Shown: in pieces, positions 52,059 to 60,772 of the stretch
Layout of the letters: every line of letters begins with the position of its first letter
Position numbering within the stretch: the stretch's first letter is position 1
From: Streptomyces nojiriensis
Lineage (GTDB): Bacteria; Actinomycetota; Actinomycetes; Streptomycetales; Streptomycetaceae
DNA: 64,000 nucleotides
NCBI RefSeq assembly: GCF_017639205.1
Contig: NZ_CP071139.1
Span: forward strand, 62,001-126,000
Direction: 5' to 3'
Made by a program: the position numbers and the translations under genes
The notes under the pieces: generated by a model
Database searches by the model: none
What the model saw: the letters and a program-made list of their open reading frames with translations, nothing else
Told to the model about the DNA's origin: nothing

Positions 52059-54335
52059 TCATTCGACGCGGGGCTCCGTGCGCTGCCAGAACGCCCGGGA
52101 GAACACTCTCTGGTGATGCTTGAAGCGCTCCTTGCGCAAGGCGTCGGTGAAGCTCCGGCCCTTGCTCGCGGTGGCCGCCGAAACCAGCGCGGCCGCGCTG
52201 CCGGGGAGCCCGGCGGCCTCCAGCGCCAGCACCATCACGACCTGGTACGGCACGGACCTGGCCGCTGCGGTCATGTTCATGATCTGGCCGCTCACCGACT
52301 CGCGCCCCGCGCCGGCAGCGCTGCCGAGCCGTTCCAGCTGCTTCAGGAGAAGCACGATCTCCTCCGCATCCCGGTACGCCAGCTCCCGCACCAGACACGC
52401 CAGTTCCTCGTGCAGCCCTGCGGCTCCAAGGGCGAGCAGGAGCGGTGCCATTCCCGCGGGCGGACCGCTCTGCGCCTGCGCCACGAGGAAGCCACTGCCG
52501 GTGAACGCGGACCCGGCCTGGTTCAGGTGGATCAGGAACCAGGCGGCGTGGCCGGTGGGCCTGCCCCGCACGGTGCACGTGAAGACGGTCCGGGCATGCT
52601 CCACCAGCCCGTTCTTCTCCAGACCGGCGACCACCGCCGCGGCTTCCTTGTAGCCGGCGGTCTGGGCTGCCCGTTCCAGTAGGACCTTCGTGCCGGGGTG
52701 GGCGCCGTCCAGACCGTCCAGAAGGTGGAGGAGGTCCGTGGAAGACGCCCGCTGCAAGGCGGTGATCAGCGCTTCCGAAGCCTGCTGGTGGCGTCCCATG
52801 GCATGCATGTCCGTGATCAGCACCCGGGTGTCGGCTGTCGGGCGGGAGGCGATGGCATGGTTCACCACGGCGGTCGCGACGTGATGTCTGTCCATGGCCT
52901 GCAGGGCGGAGACGAGAGCGAGCAGATGCCCGATCGTCTGGTTCTGCGTGGCGCGGAAGACGTTCTCGGCATCCTGGTGCAGCCCTGCGCGCGCGAGGGC
53001 CTCGGCCAGTGCGGCGACGTCGTACGCGGACCGGCGGGTCGCCGCCGCAGTGTGCAGCGCACTCTTGACGGGGTGCATACCCGCCTCCGTCAGGCAGCGG
53101 CTCAGGGCCACGAGGTCGTGCACGGTGCGTTCGGTGGCGGCCGCTTCCATGGCCGAGGCAACCGTCGCGTCCAGCCCCGTGCCGGCCAGCCAGGTGAGCA
53201 TGGGCACCACGTCGGGGAGCGGCCGGGTCGCGCAGGCAGCACCGAGGAGGGTCACGGCGTGCTCCCGCAGGCCGCTCGCGTGCAGGCCGCGGACCAACAC
53301 GGCCATGTCGCGAGGGGTGTGCAGCTGCACCGAGGCGCGGAGCAGCTGGACCAGGTGCTCTTCCAGGCCCGCGTGGTACAGGTGCACGATCAGCGCGCAG
53401 GTCTCCTCCACCGAACGCGTCATGACCAGCGCGGGCAGGGCGGCCTCGGCATGTGCGTGCAGGCCTGCGTTCTGCAGGCCCGCCAGGAGCACGGCGACCT
53501 CCTGGACCTCCCGGGAACGGCTGACCGAGGCCACGAGCTCGCTCGCCATCGCCCGCTGGGTCCGTGACTCGAGATCGGCGACGACCGTGATCAGCTCTGC
53601 GACCGAGGCGCTGCGGTCGGTCTCTTCCAGCACGGCCATCAACGAGATCCGGCCGGCCGGTTCCACCTCCGGATCCTGCGCCTGCTCCAGCTGGACTTCC
53701 AGGTGATGGCACTGTTCCTCGGCCGCGATCAGTTCCGCCCGGGCGACGGCGAGCGCCTCCCGGAGGTAGAGCACCTGCTGCTCGAGATCACCGCACTCGC
53801 TCTCGAGCTCGTCGAACTCGCTCTGCCACAGTTCGAGGTCGCTGCGGTGGGCGAGCCGCTGCTCCTCAAGGTCCACCTGGAGCTGCCGGCAGCGCCCGTG
53901 CGCCTCGGCCAGGCGCTGGGTACGGTCCATCAGAGCTTCTTCCAGGGCACGCTGGCGGGTCCGGATCCGGCGGGTCTCCTCGTCCGCCTCGGCCAGCCGA
54001 TCCTGCAGAGTCTGTTTCTCGTTGTCGCTCCGGTGGCACTCCAGCGCCTTCCGGTGCAGGGAGCGCAGACCCGTCTCCGCTTCGAAGGTGACCGGTGAGT
54101 CCGCCTCGCGCAGGTCGGCCAGCACTCCGGCGACGAAGTCCCACGGAGGAACGCGCTCCCCGCCCAGATAGCGGGTGACCGTGCTGGGGTCCATGTGCCG
54201 GCGTGCCGCATAGCGGCGGACGCTGACACCCAGCGCCAGGAACATGCCGCGGAGGTCCTCGGCGAAGACCCGCTTCTCAGGCGGGAGGCCTTCCTTCAGG
54301 GGTGATAAGCGAGCCGGTCGAGCTGTGCGCTCCAT
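52059..54335 (-). CDS. HTH/coiled-coil protein with long helical-repeat domain
   Basis: 758 residues. The N-terminal HTH-like part is FAEDLRGMFLALGVSVRRYA and DPSTVTRYLGGERVPPWDFV. The coiled coil covers about residues 95-225 (EEQRLAHRSDLELWQSEFDE). From about residue 240 to 700 there are some 12 helical hairpin units of 34-37 residues with the pattern DLVALxxxLxxAGLxxxAxxLLxxAAxxR, for example DMAVLVRGLHASGLREHAVT. These resemble PPR/TPR-like solenoids, so protein or RNA binding is possible. A divergent small membrane gene lies 230 bases away across an inverted-repeat cluster. It is the largest of three similar genes in the window. Confidence 0.8.
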   Translation of the reverse strand: MERTARPARLSPLKEGLPPEKRVFAEDLRGMFLALGVSVRRYAARRHMDPSTVTRYLGGERVPPWDFVAGVLADLREADSPVTFEAETGLRSLHRKALECHRSDNEKQTLQDRLAEADEETRRIRTRQRALEEALMDRTQRLAEAHGRCRQLQVDLEEQRLAHRSDLELWQSEFDELESECGDLEQQVLYLREALAVARAELIAAEEQCHHLEVQLEQAQDPEVEPAGRISLMAVLEETDRSASVAELITVVADLESRTQRAMASELVASVSRSREVQEVAVLLAGLQNAGLHAHAEAALPALVMTRSVEETCALIVHLYHAGLEEHLVQLLRASVQLHTPRDMAVLVRGLHASGLREHAVTLLGAACATRPLPDVVPMLTWLAGTGLDATVASAMEAAATERTVHDLVALSRCLTEAGMHPVKSALHTAAATRRSAYDVAALAEALARAGLHQDAENVFRATQNQTIGHLLALVSALQAMDRHHVATAVVNHAIASRPTADTRVLITDMHAMGRHQQASEALITALQRASSTDLLHLLDGLDGAHPGTKVLLERAAQTAGYKEAAAVVAGLEKNGLVEHARTVFTCTVRGRPTGHAAWFLIHLNQAGSAFTGSGFLVAQAQSGPPAGMAPLLLALGAAGLHEELACLVRELAYRDAEEIVLLLKQLERLGSAAGAGRESVSGQIMNMTAAARSVPYQVVMVLALEAAGLPGSAAALVSAATASKGRSFTDALRKERFKHHQRVFSRAFWQRTEPRVE

Positions 54336-54416
54336 GTTTCAACAACCTCGCCACAGACGCTGCCGATCTGATCGAGCGTCCAGTATCCCGGCTGGGACCC
54401 GACTGCGGCCGCTGCA

Positions 54417-54483
54417 GGTGTTGCCGCCGCAGACGGCAACACCGAGCCGCCGGCGAGGGGGTGCCATCTGCGGCGGCAACACC
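54417..54483. promoter_or_regulatory. Inverted repeats in the HTH-CC divergent region
   Basis: GGTGTTGCCGCCGCAGA (54417-54433) is repeated as a perfect inverted 17-mer at 54467-54483. A third arm, CGGCAACACC at 54434-54443, can pair with the first ten bases. Three copies of one half-site between divergent genes suggest an operator cluster. Confidence 0.6.
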
Positions 54484-54565
54484 CGTCCCTGCTGTCCGGA
54501 GCCCTGGCCCGCCCAAGATGAGACGAGCGACTCGAGACCCCTACCCGGACAGGAGACACAGGCAC

Positions 54566-54760
54566 ATGGAACTGCTCGACGACGGCAACGGGGAGCGCAA
54601 GGCGCCACGGCCCGCCCCACCGCCCTGCCCGCGCCGACGGCATCGGCAACGGTTCGGCCGGCTGCTGCACCGGCTGCTGCGCCAGTCGCTGCTGGGCGCC
54701 GCCGGTGCCGCGGGCGCCGCTCTGGTCACCTGGCTGCTCGCCTGGCTGCAGTCGCTCTGA
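54566..54760 (+). CDS. Small membrane protein, divergent from an HTH-CC gene
   Basis: 64 residues after AGGAG: an acidic start MELLDDGNGE, a Pro/Arg-rich basic stretch RHRQRFGRLLHRLLRQ, then one C-terminal helix (LLGAAGAAGAALVTWLLAWL). The amphipathic basic-plus-helix layout resembles small membrane-active peptides. It is the third case in this window of a small membrane gene facing away from an HTH-CC gene. Confidence 0.65.
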   Translation: MELLDDGNGERKAPRPAPPPCPRRRHRQRFGRLLHRLLRQSLLGAAGAAGAALVTWLLAWLQSL

Positions 54761-54851
54761 CGGCAGCCACCGAGCGGCCGCCCCGCGCCGCGACTCGTCC
54801 CGTACCGACGACTCGCGGCGCCGGCCGGACTCGGCATCGGCCGGGCCGGGT

Positions 54852-55439
54852 TCAGGGGGCGACGGGCCGCTTGTAGTAGCGCCACGGGAACCATCCCGCG
54901 CCGACCGGGATCCAGCCTTCCGACTCCAGTCGCCGGTGCCGCGCGAGGGAGGGGAGCGTGATCCGGCAGTGCTCCCAGGGGTGGCCGGACGCCTCCACCT
55001 CGTGGAAGAAGGGGCCGTAGCCGACCATGTGCCAGCCGTCCCGGCCGGCCTCCTCCAGGGCGGCCATCTCGTTGAACGCGGTCAGCCCGCCGAGGGTGCG
55101 GCGCTTCGGGTCGTCCGGTCCCCCGGCGGGCGGTGCCGACGGGGACGCGCCCGCGGCCTTGCCCGCGAAGCGCTGCTGGGCGGCCTGGCGGCTCACCCCC
55201 AGGACGCGGCCCACCGTGTCCCAGCTGTGGCCGGCGGCCCTGGCGCCCTGGACGGCCTCGCGCAGCAGGCGGCTCGCCTCCTCGGCGCCGACGCGCGAGG
55301 CGTCCAGCAGGCGCAGGTAGCCGTGGGCGTCGTGTTCGAGCGACTCGGCCAGCCCCTCGGGGGCGCCGAGGACGGCCGCGGCGATCCCTTCCCGGATCCG
55401 GTCCATCTCCACCGGGTGGAGCAGCGGTTCGCCGCTCAT
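54852..55439 (-). CDS. HTH-containing protein of unknown function
   Basis: 195 residues. An N-terminal helical region includes a compact HTH: GHSWDTVGRVLGVSRQAAQQ RF, of the type found in many Streptomyces proteins next to tandem palindromes. The C-terminal part (LTAFNEMAALEEAGRDGWHM, VGYGPFFHEVE, GWFPWRYYKRP) resembles small DUF-type domains rich in Trp/Tyr. Its ATG overlaps the preceding membrane-protein stop (ATGA), so the two are coupled and probably autoregulated via 55723-55767. Confidence 0.75.
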   Translation of the reverse strand: MSGEPLLHPVEMDRIREGIAAAVLGAPEGLAESLEHDAHGYLRLLDASRVGAEEASRLLREAVQGARAAGHSWDTVGRVLGVSRQAAQQRFAGKAAGASPSAPPAGGPDDPKRRTLGGLTAFNEMAALEEAGRDGWHMVGYGPFFHEVEASGHPWEHCRITLPSLARHRRLESEGWIPVGAGWFPWRYYKRPVAP

Positions 55440-55720
55440 CGGCGCAGTCCGGCAAGGGGTTCGAGGGCGTCGAGGACCGCCTCGTCGCGGCGCGCCCGCT
55501 CGGCCGAGTCACGGGCCGCCGCCCGGGCGGCCAGGCCGGCCGTGCAGGCGATGAGTGCGAGGCCCACGACGATCAGGGCGATGGTGGCGAAGGTGGCGAA
55601 CCAGCCGCCGAACATCACCGTCACGGCCGGCAGGCTCACGGCGAGCGGCAGTACGGCGGCCATGGATCCGGTGGCGGGGAAGAGGTCCCGGTGCCGGGTC
55701 TCCGAGTTCAAGATCAACAT
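55436..55720 (-). CDS. Small two-helix membrane protein
   Basis: 94 residues: MLILNSETRHRDLFPATGSM, then two helices (AAVLPLAVSLPAVTVMFGGW and FATIALIVVGLALIACTAGL) and a charged tail (ARRDEAVLDALEPLAGLRR). It is first in a two-gene operon with the HTH protein. The start codon lies three bases from an operator, so the mRNA is probably leaderless or nearly so. Confidence 0.75.
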   Translation of the reverse strand: MLILNSETRHRDLFPATGSMAAVLPLAVSLPAVTVMFGGWFATFATIALIVVGLALIACTAGLAARAAARDSAERARRDEAVLDALEPLAGLRR

Positions 55721-55722
55721 GC

Positions 55723-55767
55723 GTCAAGGAAACCTTGACACGGGCGACTTGTCAAGAATTCCTTGAC
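55723..55767 (-). promoter_or_regulatory. Tandem palindromic operators at a leaderless promoter
   Basis: GTCAAGGAAACCTTGAC (55723-55739) and GTCAAGAATTCCTTGAC (55751-55767) are near-identical palindromes with centres 28 bases apart. On the minus strand TTGACA within the upstream one can serve as -35. The downstream palindrome would cover the -10 and abuts the start codon. Confidence 0.75.
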
Positions 55768-55825
55768 ACTCAGGTCTCTCACCGCCCCGGGCCCGCACCG
55801 TCCCCGGCCCGTCCCGCCTCCGGGG

Positions 55826-56470
55826 TCATCGCGGGGTGCCGAAGGCGCCGGCGCGGGCCGCCGCGGCGGCGGCCCGGGCGGCGCGGTGCGGGAGCGCCGG
55901 TTCGGGGGCGGCCCGGACCAGCAGCAGCTCGTGGTAGAGCGGGGCGGTCGCCGCGACGAGCAGCGCCCGGCCGTCGGCGGGGCCGGGCAGTTCACCGCGG
56001 CCGGCCGCCCGGGTGACGACCACCGCGCACCGCGCGTAGCGGTCCTCCCAGAAGCGCGACAGCGCAGCCGCCGCCTCGGGCGAGCGGAATCCGGCGGCGA
56101 TCAGGGCCGTGGTCAGGTTCGGTCCGCCACCCGCCAGCGCCTCGTACACCTCCTGGTTGAGGGCGGCCAGGTCGCCCTCCAGCGACCCGGTGTCCGGCGG
56201 GCTCCACGGGTCGTCGGACGCGGTGTCGAGTACGTCGGCCAGCAGCGCCCCGACGTCGCGCCAGCGCCGGTAGACGGTCGTGCGGTGGACGCCGGCGCGT
56301 TCGGCGACCGCGTCGACCGTCAGCCCGTCGTACCCGGCCTCCAGGAGCAGTGCGCCCACCGCCTCCAGCACCTGGGCGCGGACGCGGGCGCTGCGACCGC
56401 CCGTCCGGCGCCGCCTCGTGGCCGTTTCCTGTCGGCCTGAATCTTCGCTTGCCTGCGCGGGGGAATCCAT
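55826..56470 (-). CDS. TetR-family regulator of the streptogramin-resistance cluster
   Basis: 214 residues. The HTH reads GYDGLTVDAVAERAGVHRTT followed by VYRRWRD. The C-terminal TetR domain (LNQEVYEALAGGGPNLTTAL, AAALSRFWEDRYARCAVVV) is of the TetR_C_16-like kind. It is read away from the ABC-F gene, with a 110-base gap containing TTTAA/TTAAA arms near 56477-56502. Repression of the ABC-F/lyase genes with release by the antibiotic is the obvious model. Confidence 0.85.
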   Translation of the reverse strand: MDSPAQASEDSGRQETATRRRRTGGRSARVRAQVLEAVGALLLEAGYDGLTVDAVAERAGVHRTTVYRRWRDVGALLADVLDTASDDPWSPPDTGSLEGDLAALNQEVYEALAGGGPNLTTALIAAGFRSPEAAAALSRFWEDRYARCAVVVTRAAGRGELPGPADGRALLVAATAPLYHELLLVRAAPEPALPHRAARAAAAAARAGAFGTPR

Positions 56471-56582
56471 GTCAGCATTTTAACGCAACATTCGTCGCCT
56501 TAAAGGAGAAGTCCCGTGGTCATCCCCCGCGTTGCCGCCCACCGCACCGCCGCCCCCGCCCCCGAACCCCTGGAGCCGCCCT

Positions 56583-58292
56583 GTGACCGCACAGCTCACC
56601 GCGTCTGACCTCACCAAGTCCTACGAAGGCCGCCCGGTCCTCGACTCCGTCGACTGCTCCGTCCGCGTCGGCGAACGTCTCGGTATCGTCGGCGAGAACG
56701 GCTCGGGCAAGTCCACCCTGCTCCGGCTGCTGGCCGGGGCCGAGCGCCCCGACCGCGGCGAGGTCGTCCTGCACGCCGAAGGCGGCGTCGGCCACCTCGC
56801 CCAAGAGGAAAGCCTCCCCCCGCACCTGACCGTCCAGCAGGTGGTCGACCGCGCCCTCGCCGGACTGCGCGCCCTGGAACGGGACCTGCGCCGGCTGGAG
56901 GCCCGCATGGCCGGCGGCGACGCCACCGCCGGGACCCTCACCGCGTACGCCGACACCCTCACCGCCTTCGAACTGCGCGGCGGGTACGACGCGGACGCGC
57001 GCGTGGAGCGCTCCCTGCACGGCCTCGGCCTGCCGGGCCTGCCCCGCGAGCGCGCCGTCGGCAGCCTCTCCGGCGGCGAGGCCGTACGCCTGCGCCTGGC
57101 CGTACTGCTGGCCGCCGCACCGGAGGTACTGCTCCTCGACGAGCCCACCAACCACCTCGACGGCACCGCCCTGACCTGGCTGGAGGACCACCTGCGGGCC
57201 CGGCGCGGCATCACGGTCGCCGTCTCCCACGACCGGGCCTTCCTGGAACGCGTCGCCACCTCCCTCCTGGAGGTCGACGGTGACCTGCACAAGGCCGTGC
57301 GGTACGGCAACGGCTACGCCGGCTACCTGGCGGAGCGCGCCGCCGAGCGGCGGCGCCGCACCGAGGCCCACACCGCCTGGCGGGCCGAGGCGGCCCGGCT
57401 GCGCGAGGCCGCCGCCGTCACCGCCCGCCGGGTGGCGCCCGGCCGGGCCGTCAAGGACGGCAACAAGATGGCGTACGACCGCGCTGCCGGCCGGGTCCAG
57501 CAGTCCCTCGCGAGCCGGGTGCGCAACGCCGAGGAGCGGCTCGCCCGGCTGCTGGCCCGGCCGGTGCCCGCGCCCGCGGACCCGCTGCGGTTCACCGCCG
57601 TACCGCGCACCGCCACGGCCACCGCCACGGCCACCGCCACGGCCACCGCCGTCGCCGGGCCCGGGGCGCCCGCCGGGCCGGCCGGGTCCGGCGACGCGCG
57701 ACGAGTGCTGCTGGCCGCGGCGGGCGTCGCGGTCGAGGGACGGCTCGCGCCGGTGGACGTGAGCGTGCCGGCCGGCGGCCGGCTGCTGGTCACCGGCCCG
57801 AACGGGGCGGGCAAGAGCACCCTGCTGCACGTTCTGGCCGGCGCCCTGGACCCCGGCCCCGGGCAGGTCGTCCGGCACGGCCGGACCGGGCTGCTGGCCC
57901 AGCACGCCGACGCCGGCGCAGGCCGCGGGACGCTGCTCGCGGCCTACGCCGAGGGCCGCCCCGGGAACCCCGAGGAGCATGCCGAACGGCTCCTGTCGCT
58001 GGGCCTGTTCGCCCGCGACCGGCTGTCCGCCCCGGTCGGCTCCCTGTCCGTCGGGCAGCGGCAGCGGCTGGCCCTGGCCCGCCTGGTCACCGAACCGGCC
58101 GACGTCCTGCTGCTGGACGAGCCCACCAACCACCTCTCCCCCGCGCTGGCGGAGGAACTGGAGGAGGCGCTGGCCCGGTTCGCCGGCGCGGTGGTCGTCG
58201 TCAGCCACGACCGGCGGCTGTGCGCCCGCTGGACGGGCGACCGGCTCACCCTGCGCGCCCCGGCGTACGCCGCGGCCGGCGCCCGCCCGTGA
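56583..58292 (+). CDS. ABC-F ribosomal protection protein (antibiotic resistance type)
   Basis: 569 residues from GTG 56583 (GGAG eight bases upstream). Two ATPase domains without membrane segments: Walker A VGENGSGKSTLLRLL and TGPNGAGKSTLLHVL; signatures LSGGEAVRLRLAVLL and LSVGQRQRLALARLV; Walker B VLLLDEPTNHL in both. The linker (residues 250-345) is Arg/Ala-rich helical. ABC-F proteins of this layout dislodge drugs from the ribosome. A 12-base tandem repeat near 57612-57650 encodes TATATATATA in the inter-domain stretch. A lyase gene follows, so group A streptogramin (or lincosamide/pleuromutilin) protection is likely. Confidence 0.9.
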   Translation: MTAQLTASDLTKSYEGRPVLDSVDCSVRVGERLGIVGENGSGKSTLLRLLAGAERPDRGEVVLHAEGGVGHLAQEESLPPHLTVQQVVDRALAGLRALERDLRRLEARMAGGDATAGTLTAYADTLTAFELRGGYDADARVERSLHGLGLPGLPRERAVGSLSGGEAVRLRLAVLLAAAPEVLLLDEPTNHLDGTALTWLEDHLRARRGITVAVSHDRAFLERVATSLLEVDGDLHKAVRYGNGYAGYLAERAAERRRRTEAHTAWRAEAARLREAAAVTARRVAPGRAVKDGNKMAYDRAAGRVQQSLASRVRNAEERLARLLARPVPAPADPLRFTAVPRTATATATATATATAVAGPGAPAGPAGSGDARRVLLAAAGVAVEGRLAPVDVSVPAGGRLLVTGPNGAGKSTLLHVLAGALDPGPGQVVRHGRTGLLAQHADAGAGRGTLLAAYAEGRPGNPEEHAERLLSLGLFARDRLSAPVGSLSVGQRQRLALARLVTEPADVLLLDEPTNHLSPALAEELEEALARFAGAVVVVSHDRRLCARWTGDRLTLRAPAYAAAGARP

Positions 58293-58373
58293 CGGCGGAC
58301 CGGCGGACCGGCAGACCGGCAGACCGCTCCCCCTTCCCCGCCTCCCCGCCTCCCCGCCGAAAGGACGCCCCGC

Positions 58374-59291
58374 TTGACCACCTCCGCAAGCCCGCTCGCC
58401 GCCCTCACCGTGCCCACCGCAGGCTCCGGCCCGTACGCGCTCGCCGTCGGGCCGGACGGCCACCTGTGGTGCACCCTCGTCCACGCCGGGCGCATCGCCC
58501 GCCTCACCCCGTCGACCGGCCGCGTCGAGGAGTTCGCACTCGACTCCCCCGACTGCGGCCCCACCCTGATCACCGCCGGACCGGACGGCGCGCTGTGGTT
58601 CACGCGGTACCGCGACCACCGGATCGGCCGGATCACCGTGGACGGCGAGACCCGCTCGTACGCGCTTCCCGGCGGTGCGGGCGGGCCCTACGGGATCGCG
58701 GCCGGGCCCGACGGCGGCGTGTGGTTCACCCTGACGAACGCCGACCGCATCGGCCGGATCGGCGCGGACGGCGAGGTCCGCGAATTCCCTCTGCCGTGCG
58801 CGGGGGGATTCCCGTCCTTCCTCACGGCGGGACCCGACGGAGCCCTGTGGTTCACCCTCAACCAGGCGAACGCGATCGGCCGGATCACCGTCTCCGGCGA
58901 GGTCCGGCTCCACCCCCTGCCCACGCCCGGCGCCGCCCCGGTCGGGATCGCGGCCGGCCCGGACGGGAGCCTGTGGTTCGCGGAGATCGACGCCGGGCGG
59001 ATCGGACGGCTCACGACCGGCCCGGCAGGCGTGGAGATCACCGGATTCGCGCTGCCCGAAGCCGACTGCCGGCCCCACGCCGTCGCGGTCGCGCCGGACG
59101 GCACCTGCTGGTTCACCGAGTGGGCCACCGGCCGGATCGGCTCCGTCACCCCGGACGGCACGATCACCGAACACCCGCTCGCGCACCGGGACCGCGAACC
59201 CCACGGACTCGCCTTCGGCCCGGACGGCACGCTGTACGTCGCAGAGGAGCGCAGCGGCATCTCCAGGTGGCAGGTGCGCCACGCCACCTGA
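58374..59291 (+). CDS. vgb: Virginiamycin B lyase
   Basis: 305 residues from TTG 58374 (AAAGGAC upstream). Seven blades repeat the pattern GPDGxLWFTxxxxxRIGRIT, as in GPDGALWFTRYRDHRIGRIT, which is diagnostic of Vgb propellers. Catalytic-region residues are present in CRPHAVAVAPDGTCWFTEW and REPHGLAFGPDGTLYVAEE (His and Glu pairs). Vgb linearises group B streptogramins by elimination at the ester bond. It follows the ABC-F gene by 80 bases in the same direction, so one transcript could protect against both streptogramin components. Confidence 0.9.
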   Translation: MTTSASPLAALTVPTAGSGPYALAVGPDGHLWCTLVHAGRIARLTPSTGRVEEFALDSPDCGPTLITAGPDGALWFTRYRDHRIGRITVDGETRSYALPGGAGGPYGIAAGPDGGVWFTLTNADRIGRIGADGEVREFPLPCAGGFPSFLTAGPDGALWFTLNQANAIGRITVSGEVRLHPLPTPGAAPVGIAAGPDGSLWFAEIDAGRIGRLTTGPAGVEITGFALPEADCRPHAVAVAPDGTCWFTEWATGRIGSVTPDGTITEHPLAHRDREPHGLAFGPDGTLYVAEERSGISRWQVRHAT

Positions 59292-59345
59292 GACCCGGAC
59301 GGACGGCAGGGCCGACAGAACGGCGGCGTCGAGGCGGCCCGTGGC

Positions 59346-59777
59346 TCAGCCGGCTCCGACCGGCATCGGGGCGAGCCGGGTCTCCAGCCAGGAGGGCAGG
59401 TCCAGCAGCCGGACGCCTTCCTGCTCTTCGGGGTCGGTGCGGGCGACCAGGCAGACCATGTCCTGCGCTCCGGTGTTGACGGGCAGGTGGGGCGTGTCCG
59501 CGGGGATGTGGAGGTAGTCCCCGGGGTGCAGGACGACGTGTTCGGCGAGGTCCGGGCCGTGCCAGACCTCGACCTGCCCGGACTGGATGAAAATGGCCGA
59601 CTCGTGCCCCTCGTGGAGGTGAGGACGCCCCCGCGTCCCCGCGGGCATCACCAGCCGGTGCAGGCACAACCGCTCCGAGCCCGCGGACCGGGCGCTGATC
59701 CCCGCGCCGAACGTGCCGCCCTGGACGCCTTCGTAGGTGCCGGTCCGCACGACCGTGCACTGCTTCTGATCTGCCAT
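59346..59777 (-). CDS. Cupin-domain protein
   Basis: 143 residues. A single cupin: motif 1 RPHLHEGHESAIFIQSGQVE (His, His, Glu metal set) and motif 2 LHPGDYLHIPADTPHLPVN (Gly, Pro, His). The N-terminal GGTFGAGISARSAGSERLCL fits a RmlC-like barrel. The metal-dependent role cannot be told: isomerase, dioxygenase or sensor. It is convergent with vgb. Confidence 0.85.
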   Translation of the reverse strand: MADQKQCTVVRTGTYEGVQGGTFGAGISARSAGSERLCLHRLVMPAGTRGRPHLHEGHESAIFIQSGQVEVWHGPDLAEHVVLHPGDYLHIPADTPHLPVNTGAQDMVCLVARTDPEEQEGVRLLDLPSWLETRLAPMPVGAG

Positions 59778-59872
59778 GCGGGCAGTACACCAGGCAGCGG
59801 GCGGCGTCCGGGGAGTTCCCGCCACCGTCGGCCGCGGGGCCTGCGGTGGCGGCGGCCGGTCGGGCGGGGCGC

Positions 59873-60772
59873 TCATGTCACCAGGTGCAGTGACGTTCCC
59901 GCGATGCCCAGCCGTACGCTCTGACCCCAGGTCAGCTCCAGGGCGTCGCTCTCCATTCCGTCGCCGAAGACCACGATCCGGTCCGATTCCACGGTCAGCT
60001 GCAGCCCCTGCCCCCGCCCCAGCTCGCCGGCGACGTTCGCCGTTCCGGTCGTCGGGGAGGGCCAGGCCTCGCGCACGAACCACAGGAGCCGCCGGTCGCA
60101 GGGGGCGGGCAGTCCCGCGGGGCTGCCGCGCTCCAGCCACAGGGAACGCAGCCAGCCGGTGGCGCCCGTGCCGGTGCCCACCAGCACCCCGGAGGAGGCC
60201 TGGGCCTCGCCCGGGCCCTTGTCGGCGTCGGAGCCCAGGCGGTAGCGGGCCGTCTGATGGCCGGGCGAGCCCACGTAGATCTCGTTCAGTGCGAGAAGGC
60301 GCTGGGTGTCGTCGGCGACGGCCTCGACCATGGTCAGCTCCTCCGCCCGGCCGCCGGCGGCGGTCGCCGCACGCAGCAGGGCGGCCGCGTCGGCCCAGCG
60401 GTGCCGGACCAGGACCCCGGGGTTGCGCCCCGGGTCGGTGTCGATGCCCACCACCGGCTGTCCGCGCAGGTACTTCGCGGTGTTGGCGACCAGGCCGTCC
60501 TGGCCGACCACGACGACCACGTCCTCCGGGGCGAACAGGAAGCGGTCCAGGTCGGCCCGCTCCACCCGGGTGCTGCGCCAGGTGAGCGGCACGGCCGCCG
60601 CCACCTCCCGCAGCGCCTGCCGGGTGCGCTCGTGGCGGCGGGCCACCTCGTCGATCGACCGGCCCCGGCTGGAGAGGAAGAACGCGGCCTGCCCGTGCGT
60701 CCCGTGCCGGGCGAGCAGTTCCTCGTACTCGGTCCTGCGGTGCACGAGCACCGCCCGCGGGGCCAGGCTCAC
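59873..60772 (-). CDS. NAD kinase-like protein
   Basis: 299 residues. It follows the NAD/diacylglycerol kinase fold: VVVVVGQDGLVANTAKYLRG replaces the usual GGDGT loop, then VVGIDTDPGRNPGVLV and the second motif SSGVLVGTGTGATGWLRSLW resembling STPTGSTAY. The changed GGDGT loop makes ordinary NAD kinase activity uncertain. The start overlaps the SPFH gene stop (GTGA), so the two are translated together. About 100 bases downstream lies the cupin gene. Confidence 0.8.
   Translation of the reverse strand: MSLAPRAVLVHRRTEYEELLARHGTHGQAAFFLSSRGRSIDEVARRHERTRQALREVAAAVPLTWRSTRVERADLDRFLFAPEDVVVVVGQDGLVANTAKYLRGQPVVGIDTDPGRNPGVLVRHRWADAAALLRAATAAGGRAEELTMVEAVADDTQRLLALNEIYVGSPGHQTARYRLGSDADKGPGEAQASSGVLVGTGTGATGWLRSLWLERGSPAGLPAPCDRRLLWFVREAWPSPTTGTANVAGELGRGQGLQLTVESDRIVVFGDGMESDALELTWGQSVRLGIAGTSLHLVT

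Noticed and set aside
57612..57650. Tandem repeat as a separate genetic element
   Set aside because: It is a short in-frame Thr-Ala expansion in the ABC-F inter-domain region, explained by slippage.
56520..59282. A 920-codon open frame on the minus strand
   Set aside because: It is the mirror of the ABC-F and vgb genes, which have full motif sets on the plus strand; the minus product is Gly/Arg/Ala noise.
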